Assembly: GCA_902803035.1 (NCBI GenBank)
Contig: CADCON010000164.1
Span: 1-18,104, forward strand
Source: an uncultured Ruminococcus sp.
GTDB taxonomy: Bacteria > Bacillota > Clostridia > Oscillospirales > Acutalibacteraceae
Direction: 5' to 3'
DNA length: 18,104 nucleotides
A model generated the notes under the pieces. It was not told the DNA's origin and did not search any database. It saw nothing but the letters and a program-made list of their open reading frames with translations. The translations under genes and the position numbers were made by a program. This document shows, piece after piece, positions 1 through 6,725 of this stretch; the first letter of the stretch is position 1, and the number at the start of each line of letters is the position of its first letter.

Positions 1-1304
1 TCCAGCGTGCCGTCGCCGATCTCCGCCGAGTGAATAGCGCCCCACTTCTCGTGACCGCCGATTCTCTTGAGGAACAGCTTGGGAACCGGATAGAACGCCA
101 GTTCGCTCGGCTTGGTCACCAGCACATCCGCCGAACGCATCAGGAGATTCGTGCAATAGACCGCCTCGAACATGTTCTCGTGCCAGAAGGCGTGTATGCC
201 CTCCACGTAGCCGTCAATCGCCGAGACCACGAAGGAATTGGTGTCCGCCCAGTCGTTGAAATGCTCGGTGCTGACGTCCTTTAAGCCCTTGATCCTCTTG
301 CAGAGCGTTTCCCAGACCTTCCTGTAATCGCCGACATTGACGTACAGCGCGGCCTTCTTCTCCTTGATCATCGGGAGAAGGTGCTTGATGATCGCTTCAA
401 AAAGCTCCCGCTGCGCGCCCGCGCCGCCGATCGTCAGCAGGAAGCGCATGGGCTTGCCGTCGGCTTTTCTCTTCATTCTCGCGTCACAATCGGCTTCAAG
501 ATTGGCGACAAGCTCGTGGTCGATGTAATGCCCTGTGTAGACAAGGCTTTCGGCGGGCATGGGCTTCAGTACGTCGCCCTTCTGCATTCCGTTGAGAATG
601 CGGTAGCCCATGTAGCTCTGGTGCGTCTGGATGGTGTGGACGCTGCCCTCGGCGAAGTGCAGCGCCATCGGCCAGTTGTCGGGAATGGCGTTGACCACGT
701 GCTGCATTCCCGCGTGAATCGCCGCCTGCGCCGGCCAAACGTGGGTTCCGATGACGGGTATCTCCTTCGGCACGTTCCGATAGACCGGAGCCATCAGCTC
801 GGCGTTCTTCTGGTCGCCGGCATTGTAGGTGAGCTGGCGGAAGCCTTCATAATTGAGCGGCTCCCAGTATTTCTTGTTGAAGAGCCGGCTCTTCTGGGAA
901 AGCCGCGAGCCCATGGAGTAAAGATCATTCTGCGCGCTGATCACCTTGGTGCAGGTGGTGGCGGGGTAGGAATTGAGATCCATCCAGTAGGGGGTGTAGC
1001 CCAGCGCGTGCGCCGCGGAAGCCATGGCGATGGAAATGCGGTAGTGCCCGAAGCCCATGCGGATATTGCCGACAATGATTCCCTTCTCGGTGTCAAAGGG
1101 AATGTCGCCCCCGCCTTCGTTCACGCGGACATCATACACGCCGAGCGGCTCGTTCAGGATGACATTCGGCACCAGCTTGACCGCGTAATCCGCCGCGCTG
1201 TCGTCGCCGAATTTCTTGGCGAATTTCTTTTTGGACTTGGCGGCCTTCCTGACCGCCTTTTTGCTGATGGGATTGCCGAAGATCACGCTTGATTTGTCAG
1301 TCAT
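1..1304 (-). CDS. GT-B/GT28-like protein, 3' end outside the window
   Basis: The frame is open from an ATG at 1302-1304 to the window edge (about 434 codons), so the C-terminus is missing. The start follows a strong GGAGG and overlaps the last 8 bases of the GH2 gene, so the two are translationally coupled. Residues 1-35 are Lys-rich. A glycine-rich loop at about 79-91 (GNIRMGFGHYRIS) resembles the N-terminal nucleotide-sugar loop of MurG/MGDG-synthase-type enzymes. LLTIGGAGAQ at about 290-300 and ADVLVTKPSE at about 390-398 resemble their C-terminal Rossmann half. There is no signal peptide or membrane segment, so the protein is probably cytosolic. I infer a GT-B fold and sugar-nucleotide chemistry; substrate and product are unknown, and it may belong to an uncharacterised family. 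Coupling to a GH2 enzyme suggests a role in glycan or glycolipid turnover. Confidence 0.6.
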   Translation of the reverse strand, partial: MTDKSSVIFGNPISKKAVRKAAKSKKKFAKKFGDDSAADYAVKLVPNVILNEPLGVYDVRVNEGGGDIPFDTEKGIIVGNIRMGFGHYRISIAMASAAHALGYTPYWMDLNSYPATTCTKVISAQNDLYSMGSRLSQKSRLFNKKYWEPLNYEGFRQLTYNAGDQKNAELMAPVYRNVPKEIPVIGTHVWPAQAAIHAGMQHVVNAIPDNWPMALHFAEGSVHTIQTHQSYMGYRILNGMQKGDVLKPMPAESLVYTGHYIDHELVANLEADCDARMKRKADGKPMRFLLTIGGAGAQRELFEAIIKHLLPMIKEKKAALYVNVGDYRKVWETLCKRIKGLKDVSTEHFNDWADTNSFVVSAIDGYVEGIHAFWHENMFEAVYCTNLLMRSADVLVTKPSELAFYPVPKLFLKRIGGHEKWGAIHSAEIGDGTL

Positions 1305-3681
1305 TGTTAATGAATTCCTCCTTCCGGCCTGTCACGGTGAATTGAACCGACGCTTCACAGCCTTCGCCGTATCGCAGCGTCAGAATGGCTTCGCCGCTTC
1401 TGCCGATTGTTCTGATATATGTGCCGCCGCTGCCTCCGCGAAGCATGACGGTCTTTGGCCCGATGATGTCCGCCGCGCCGGAGATTTCCGCGGTCACGGC
1501 TTCATTGAAGAAGGGGAGAGGGTTGCCGTTTTGGTCGATTGCAATGACGCGGACGGCGGCCACATCGTAAGTCGCGCCTTCGTGAAGCTCCGTCGCGCTC
1601 GGAATGACCCGCAGCGAGAGCGAAGTGAAGGGCGTTTTGCTGACCGATCTGACGACCCTGCCGTCCTTGACCGCGTCGAAGCGGTAGACCGTCGCCCTGT
1701 CGCCCCAGTTGCCGATGTATTTGCCGTAGAGGGCGTAAGCGTCCCCGAAGCTCATTCCGTACCGCAGCATGAGCCACGCCGCCTTCGCCTTGCTTTTGGC
1801 TGAAAGGGCGTTCATGCCGAAGCGGGTGGCTTCATTGAGAATGTCCTTTGTATAGCGCACCTGTTTCTTTGAAAACCGCTCGCCCTGCATGATTCTGTCG
1901 CCGATGTAATCGGTCACTTCAATCGGCGGGCGCGGCAGATGCCTGAATTCGCTGTCGGCGTGGCGGTATTCTCGGATGAATATGTCATTTATATAAAATT
2001 TCACGCTGTCGGCATTGGTAAATACATAAACCCTGCCGCGGTTGCTGGCGGGATGCTCGCCGATGTCCATGGAGGAACTGACCTCCAGCACGGGAATGTC
2101 GTCCTGCATCACGGAATAGACCGCCGCCGCCGGTTTGGGGTTGCGGAACATATCGCACACGCCGTGGTAGCAGATTCTGTCGCCGCTGCCGAAGTCCTTG
2201 TGCGTGTTGTAGTCGAAGAAGCACCAGCCGAAGGAACCGGCGATGTCCTTTTGCGCCCAGACGCTGTCCAGCACGCGAACGTGCCGCAGGGCGTGCTCCG
2301 TGCGGTGTTCCTCCGCGTCGAAGGACTTGGTCGGATACATATGCCCGTTGTATTCCGAGATGAGATAGGCTTTTCTCCTGTCGGAGGTGACGGCTTTTTT
2401 TGGCTCGCAGCCGCCGTTGGTTCCGTCGTGGATGAAATCATTGTAGGTGCAGACGTCCTCCAGAAGGCTGCTCTTCTTGTGACAGCGCACGCCGCCGGTC
2501 GGCCGCGTGGGGTCAAGCTCATGGGCGGCGGCGTTGGTGCGCCGGTAGAATGCGTCGTCGTCCACCGACTCGTTGATTCTCACGCCCCAGAGAATGACCG
2601 AGGGGTGGTTGCGATACTGAAGCACCATGTCGCGCACGTTCCGAATTGCCTGCTCCTTCCACGCTTCATCCCCGATGTGCTGCCAGCCGGGAATTTCCGT
2701 AAACACCAGCAGCCCCAGCTCGTCGCAGCGGTCGATAAAATGCGGTGACTGCGGATAGTGCGAAGTCCGCACGGCGTTGAGTCCCAATTCGTTCTTTAAG
2801 ATATCCGCGTCGTACCGCTGCATGGAAGCGGGCATGGCGTAGCCGACGTAAGGGTAGCTCTGGTGCCGGTTGAGTCCCACCAGCTTCACCTTCCTGCCGT
2901 TGAGAAAGAAGCCGTCCCGCCTGAATTCCGCCGACCGGAAGCCGACGCGGGTTTCCACGCGGTCGGTGATTCCGCCGTCTTTGACAAGCTCGCTCACAAG
3001 GGTGTACAGCACGGGGGATCGGATATCCCATAATTTTACTTCCGGCACATCCAACGCGGCGCTTTCAACGGTTCCGGAACTCACCTCGCAGACCCTTTCG
3101 CCGTTCAGGTAAACGGAATGCCGGACGGCATCGGGATCGCCCTCCGCCTGACATTGCACGGTAAGCCTGCCGGATTTCTCCGGCATGGCGAAGACGTCGG
3201 CAATGTGGCATGGGTCGCGGATTTCCAGACGCACCTCGCGGTAAATCCCGCCGTAGGTCATGTAGTCGATGACGTGGCCGAAGGGGGGAATATTCTGCGA
3301 TTCACGGCTGTCCACTTCGATGGAGAGGAGCGCCGTCTGTCCGGGCGTCACCATGCCGGTCAGCTCGCGGGTGAAGGCGGTGTAGCCGCAACGGTGCCGT
3401 TCTCCGCAGGGGTTTCCATCCACATAGACCTGCGCGGAATGCGCCGCCGCGCCCACAATCAGGAAGATTCTTTTGCCCCGCGCGCTTTCCGGAATGGGAA
3501 GGCGCCTGCGGTAGCCGCAGTCCTTCTGGTAGAGACTCTCGTCGAAATAATCGAAGGGCGTCGTCGCGCAGGAATGCGGTAGATCGACCGATTGCGCGTC
3601 CGCTTCCCCGCCGGCTGCGAACGCCGGAGTGAACGAATCGACGAATTCCCAGTCGTCATTCAAATGGACAATTACCCTCAT
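1297..3681 (-). CDS. Glycoside hydrolase family 2 enzyme (beta-galactosidase/beta-glucuronidase type)
   Basis: 794 residues with classic GH2 order. An N-terminal jelly-roll sugar-binding domain spans about 1-155, an Ig-like sandwich about 160-250, and a TIM barrel about 255-530. A C-terminal accessory region contains an Ig-like segment near 545-575 and another at about 690-790. The barrel holds VGLNRHQ (268-274), the RTSHYP element (305-310), the acid/base Glu371 in WGVRINES, and the nucleophile Glu443 in LISEYNGHMYPTK. Both catalytic Glu are present, so it should be an active retaining exo-beta-glycosidase. There is no signal peptide, suggesting action on imported sugars or glycosides. The exact sugar specificity cannot be read. 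ATG at 3679-3681 has only a modest upstream AGG. The stop codon lies inside the start of the downstream GT-B-like gene. No convincing sigma-A promoter was found in the A+T-rich leader. Confidence 0.93.
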   Translation of the reverse strand: MRVIVHLNDDWEFVDSFTPAFAAGGEADAQSVDLPHSCATTPFDYFDESLYQKDCGYRRRLPIPESARGKRIFLIVGAAAHSAQVYVDGNPCGERHRCGYTAFTRELTGMVTPGQTALLSIEVDSRESQNIPPFGHVIDYMTYGGIYREVRLEIRDPCHIADVFAMPEKSGRLTVQCQAEGDPDAVRHSVYLNGERVCEVSSGTVESAALDVPEVKLWDIRSPVLYTLVSELVKDGGITDRVETRVGFRSAEFRRDGFFLNGRKVKLVGLNRHQSYPYVGYAMPASMQRYDADILKNELGLNAVRTSHYPQSPHFIDRCDELGLLVFTEIPGWQHIGDEAWKEQAIRNVRDMVLQYRNHPSVILWGVRINESVDDDAFYRRTNAAAHELDPTRPTGGVRCHKKSSLLEDVCTYNDFIHDGTNGGCEPKKAVTSDRRKAYLISEYNGHMYPTKSFDAEEHRTEHALRHVRVLDSVWAQKDIAGSFGWCFFDYNTHKDFGSGDRICYHGVCDMFRNPKPAAAVYSVMQDDIPVLEVSSSMDIGEHPASNRGRVYVFTNADSVKFYINDIFIREYRHADSEFRHLPRPPIEVTDYIGDRIMQGERFSKKQVRYTKDILNEATRFGMNALSAKSKAKAAWLMLRYGMSFGDAYALYGKYIGNWGDRATVYRFDAVKDGRVVRSVSKTPFTSLSLRVIPSATELHEGATYDVAAVRVIAIDQNGNPLPFFNEAVTAEISGAADIIGPKTVMLRGGSGGTYIRTIGRSGEAILTLRYGEGCEASVQFTVTGRKEEFINND

Positions 3682-3825
3682 CTTTACCTGTCATGCCCCC
3701 TTTGCGCTTTATCAAAATTGCCAGAATTTTAAAACAATAGCTATTCTTTTTATACAATATCATGCTTTTCAATAAAATGCAAGCAATTTATATAAGAATG
3801 CCATCACAAAAACGCCAAAATAAAA

Positions 3826-3857
3826 AACGCCCGAAGGGAGTCAGTCAAATGGGCGTT
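3826..3857 (-). terminator. Second hairpin with U-tract downstream of the metallophosphoesterase gene
   Basis: Perfect 7-bp inverted repeat AACGCCC (3826-3832) / GGGCGTT (3851-3857) with an 18-nt loop. Read on the minus strand, the right-hand arm runs directly into six T residues, as in an intrinsic terminator. It lies just beyond the stronger terminator at 3879-3918 and may be a back-up. Confidence 0.55.
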
Positions 3858-3873
3858 GATTGCGCTTTTGGAT

Positions 3874-3920
3874 GCAAAAAAAGCGTGACGTACACATTGG
3901 AAGGTACGTCACGCTTTTGC
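3874..3920 (-). terminator. Strong intrinsic terminator of the 9304-to-3937 operon
   Basis: Perfect 15-bp inverted repeat, 3879-3893 (AAAAGCGTGACGTAC) and 3904-3918, with a 10-nt loop. On the minus strand the stem is followed by a run of seven T. It starts 17 bases after the metallophosphoesterase stop codon. The A/T ends of both arms would also allow weaker termination in the plus direction. Confidence 0.9.
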
Positions 3921-3936
3921 CGGCTTCTGCTGTCCG

Positions 3937-4902
3937 TCACTGCAAAGACAGTCTGCCGTCTGAATGGATGGAAATGGTTTTCATATCCGGAGGCGTGGAA
4001 AGAAGGCTGTCAGGATTGCCGATAGGACAGTCTTCATAGGAGGGCACATAAGGAGCGGCGAATACGGCGTTTGGCGCGTTCTGCAGAGCGGAAACAGACA
4101 GGCTGTCATTATGGCGTCCCGCCGTTTCGTCCACTACTTCCAGACACACGCAGGCAATGCCGCGCCAGTTCTCACCGAATTCCTGTCTCCCTTTGATATT
4201 GGCGTCGATGTCAAAGGACTGCAGATCCTCGCTGAACCAGATATGCTGATTCTGCCAGAACAGGTTGTTGTCCCCGTATGACGGGTATCCCATCAGGAAG
4301 CAATAGGGCGTGTGCCCGTGAAGAATGACTGCCCGGTTCCGGTATAAGCTGCTTTGGGAAGGCCATTGACGCCAGCGCGACCGCTGAGAATACAGTCCCC
4401 TTCTTGACCAGATAATCTGTCGTAGCGGCGCGTCATACGCGACGCACCTGTCGCTCAGTCGATAGAGATAAACCGAATTATCCGGTCGGGCGGCCAGATC
4501 TTCATTGATCAGATCAAAGGCGCTGCTGACCATTCCGGCGTGTACCATGTAATAGACCATGGATTTCATTTTCAGCACGATGATATCCGGCATATTCTCA
4601 AGCGGAAAATAGGGGCCGAGTTCCCGTTCGTGATTCCCGCGGATCAGGTGAAAACCAGGCTTGGTATAATCCGCTTCGTAGAACGCGGAGATGAATTTTA
4701 ATAGGTTTCCGGGATAGCCGCCCCCGTTGTAATCTCCCAGAAAATAGGCATGATCCTTCCCGGCGTCAAACCCGATTTTTTCCGTTAATGCCTTCAGGGT
4801 GGCGTATTCACAGTGGGTGTCACCGACAACGAAATGCAATCCGTCCGGATAGATTTTTCTTAATTCTTCAATATTGCAGTCTTCAGACTGAATGGTTTTC
4901 AT
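3937..4902 (-). CDS. PPP-like calcineurin-family metallophosphoesterase
   Basis: 321 residues. The five metallophosphoesterase blocks appear in order: GDTHCE (Asp28, His30), GDYNGGG (Asp57), GNHE (Asn90, His91), VHAGM (His121) and HGHTP (His195/His197). These supply a dinuclear metal site for phosphate-ester hydrolysis, as in bacterial PPP-type Ser/Thr phosphatases and related nucleotide hydrolases. The second block lacks the usual Asp-Arg-Gly, which is atypical for a protein phosphatase, so the substrate is open. About 110 residues after the last motif match no domain I recognise. It is soluble with no signal peptide. ATG at 4900-4902 follows AGGAGG with good spacing. The gap of 57 bases after the DNA glycosylase gene suggests cotranscription, and it is the last gene before the terminator. 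Confidence 0.85.
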   Translation of the reverse strand: MKTIQSEDCNIEELRKIYPDGLHFVVGDTHCEYATLKALTEKIGFDAGKDHAYFLGDYNGGGYPGNLLKFISAFYEADYTKPGFHLIRGNHERELGPYFPLENMPDIIVLKMKSMVYYMVHAGMVSSAFDLINEDLAARPDNSVYLYRLSDRCVAYDAPLRQIIWSRRGLYSQRSRWRQWPSQSSLYRNRAVILHGHTPYCFLMGYPSYGDNNLFWQNQHIWFSEDLQSFDIDANIKGRQEFGENWRGIACVCLEVVDETAGRHNDSLSVSALQNAPNAVFAAPYVPSYEDCPIGNPDSLLSTPPDMKTISIHSDGRLSLQ

Positions 4903-4959
4903 GATGAATTCCTCCTGAAAAAGACAGTTGGCTGGAGAATTATTCCGCGCTCCCGGCGG

Positions 4960-5568
4960 CTATTCCATTTTCGCCGACAGGAACCGGCTTCCGCTGACCG
5001 CGAACCGCCAGTCGCGTGCCGCGTCCTCGCCGGCGTAGTCGATATTGATCCGCCTGCCCCGGACAATTTCGGGTCTGAAGCCGTCGTCCTCCAGCCAGAG
5101 CCGTCCGCCGCAGAGATCCTCGCCGTAGAGGGACCTGTCAATTCCCATGGCGATGCACAGCTTGCCGGGGCCGCTGCAGAGATTCCGGATTTTGTCCGTG
5201 CCGCGCCGCCGGCTCATCAGTTCCACGCCTTCCAGCGGCTCCAATGCCCGGAGAAAAATGCAGTGGGGAATGTTCTCGCCGCCCACGATGATATTCATGC
5301 AGCAGTACATGCCGTAGATGAGATAGACATAGGCGTGTCCGCCCTGCGCGTACATGATTTCCGTGCGCGGCGTGCGCCTGCCGCCGTAGGCGTGGCATCC
5401 CCTGTCGCTTTCGCCCATGTAGGCTTCCAGCTCGACGATCCTGCCGGCGGTGCGCCCTTCGGGGGAATCATGCACCAATATCTTCCCCAGCAGCTTTTCC
5501 GCCGCTTCCAGACCGTCGCAGAGGTAAAAACCGCGCGGCAGCTTTTTGCTTTCCGTTGTCATGCGCAT
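4960..5568 (-). CDS. mpg: 3-methyladenine DNA glycosylase (AAG/MPG family)
   Basis: 202 residues, typical for bacterial AAG. It excises alkylated purines such as 3-methyladenine, and in many homologues hypoxanthine, starting base-excision repair. By alignment to human AAG, VELEAY carries the catalytic Glu48 (human Glu125) and Tyr50 (Tyr127), CHAYGG has His59 (His136), YLIYGMY has Tyr85, the intercalating Tyr162 equivalent, and CMNI has Asn92 (Asn169). All key residues are present, so the enzyme should be active. I chose ATG 5566-5568 because a GAGGG overlapping the VanY stop lies 7 bases upstream. ATG 5560-5562 is the alternative. The open frame continues upstream to 5709 but only inside the VanY gene. 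Coupling to VanY implies expression with the envelope operon. Confidence 0.95.
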   Translation of the reverse strand: MRMTTESKKLPRGFYLCDGLEAAEKLLGKILVHDSPEGRTAGRIVELEAYMGESDRGCHAYGGRRTPRTEIMYAQGGHAYVYLIYGMYCCMNIIVGGENIPHCIFLRALEPLEGVELMSRRRGTDKIRNLCSGPGKLCIAMGIDRSLYGEDLCGGRLWLEDDGFRPEIVRGRRINIDYAGEDAARDWRFAVSGSRFLSAKME

Positions 5569-5578
5569 GATCAGGCCC

Positions 5579-6646
5579 TCAATCGACTGCCGCGGGATGG
5601 TGGAGGGCGTATTCGTCAGCGGCGTCCTGCCCCTGCTCCTGCAGCTCGACATACTGCTCCAGACAGAGGTTGTTGATATGCATATACGCCGCGTGATGAA
5701 CGCCGACATAGCGGATGTGCCACGGCTCGTATCTGATGCGGGTGATATCCTCCTTGTCGGCGGGATAGCGGATGATGAAGCCGTATTTGTAGCAGTTTTC
5801 CGCCAGCCATTTTCCCTCCGGCGTTTTCTCGTAATCGTGGTCGGTGTCGTTGTCGTTGCTCACGTCGATGGTGCAGCCGAGCTGGTGCTCCGAATTGCCG
5901 GGCGTCTGGGTGGTTCCGAGGGCAAGCGATCGTGCTTCGGTGGAGGTCTTGCCCTCTGCCATGTAATTCTTTACCGCCTTGTTGTAAAGCTCGCTCTGCT
6001 TGGCGTAGCTCCGGTAGGCACTGATAATGTGCATTCGCCCGTGTATTTCGTAGTACATATCGATGTACATCTTTTTGTAGGCGGCGAAGGTTTCGGCCGT
6101 GGCATAAAGCCCGGTGTAGCCCTCGGCATTGTAATTGTCGGGAATCCTGATCAGTCCTTCGGGAACGAAATCCGCGCTCAGGGTGTTCTTGTAATTGGCG
6201 ATGGTCAGCTTGTCGTAATAGAGCGGCGGCAGGTCGCTGTCGGGCGGGAGCGGCTTGTACATGGCGATGACATTCACCCGGGCGGACTTACCGCCGCCGG
6301 TGACTCCCAGAAGCGTCTGCCCGCCGGAGGAGGCGATGATCCTGCCGCCCCTGACGGTGAGAATGCCGTCGTCGGCGATTTCCCATGTATAGGAAACCTC
6401 CGCGTTCTGAGGGACCGTGACAGGCCGCGCTTCCAGCTCGTCCCCGACATACACCGCCAGCTTTTCGCTCTGGAAGCCGACGGACTGAAGCCTTTCGTCC
6501 AGCTCCCGGATGACGGCTCTGCCCGGGACGATGGTTTTCTTTGCCATGACCGCGACCGCGGCCAGCGAAAGCAGAAGGAAAAGGCTTCTCTGCACCGTGA
6601 GCGGAGTGATTTCAACCGACTTTTCCTCGCTTATTCTGATGATCAT
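5579..6646 (-). CDS. Membrane-anchored D-Ala-D-Ala carboxypeptidase, VanY/DacB type (peptidase M15B)
   Basis: 355 residues. An N-terminal uncleaved anchor (about 21-35) is followed by an Ig-like/BIG-type beta domain (about 60-130) and the M15B peptidase domain (about 145-335). Zinc ligands and catalytic residues are in place: His254 and Asp261 in SEHQLGCTID, Glu307 and His310 in EPWH, with the SAYRSY substrate-loop motif at 209-214. It should trim the terminal D-Ala from peptidoglycan stem peptides outside the membrane. As a stand-alone chromosomal gene without vanRS or vanHAX it is more likely a housekeeping carboxypeptidase than glycopeptide resistance. ATG 6644-6646 is chosen because the sequence upstream is proline/arginine-rich noise; its GGGAG is 12 bases away, slightly long. 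An 80-base gap containing a hairpin separates it from the LCP gene. Confidence 0.93.
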   Translation of the reverse strand: MIIRISEEKSVEITPLTVQRSLFLLLSLAAVAVMAKKTIVPGRAVIRELDERLQSVGFQSEKLAVYVGDELEARPVTVPQNAEVSYTWEIADDGILTVRGGRIIASSGGQTLLGVTGGGKSARVNVIAMYKPLPPDSDLPPLYYDKLTIANYKNTLSADFVPEGLIRIPDNYNAEGYTGLYATAETFAAYKKMYIDMYYEIHGRMHIISAYRSYAKQSELYNKAVKNYMAEGKTSTEARSLALGTTQTPGNSEHQLGCTIDVSNDNDTDHDYEKTPEGKWLAENCYKYGFIIRYPADKEDITRIRYEPWHIRYVGVHHAAYMHINNLCLEQYVELQEQGQDAADEYALHHPAAVD

Positions 6647-6676
6647 AATGAATGAACGCTCCCTCTGGATTGAAAT

Positions 6677-6712
6677 CAGCCGTACGCGCGGCTTGGAGCC
6701 TGCATACGGCTG
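6677..6712 (-). other. Stem-loop in the LCP-VanY intergenic gap
   Basis: Perfect 8-bp inverted repeat CAGCCGTA (6677-6684) / TACGGCTG (6705-6712) enclosing an inner GGCT/AGCC stem. On the minus strand it is followed by mixed sequence, with no T-run, so a full terminator is unlikely. An mRNA processing or stability element, or a partial attenuator between the LCP and VanY genes, would fit. Confidence 0.5.
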
Positions 6713-6725
6713 TAGGAATGTGTCG

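Noticed and set aside
381..1292. 303-codon plus-strand open frame
   Set aside because: It is antisense to the GT-B-like gene, which has the better start, coupling and motif content.
3682..3800. Sigma-A promoter for the GH2 gene
   Set aside because: TTGAAA and TATAAA occur on the minus strand here but only 12 bases apart, and other combinations have poor hexamers, so no promoter was called.
5569..5709. N-terminal extension of the DNA glycosylase
   Set aside because: It lies inside the VanY coding region and is unlike AAG proteins. A ribosome site overlapping the VanY stop supports the start at 5568.
5579..6646. VanY as vancomycin-resistance gene
   Set aside because: No vanRS, vanH, ligase or vanX genes are nearby. 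Neighbours are wall-biogenesis genes, so a housekeeping carboxypeptidase is more likely.
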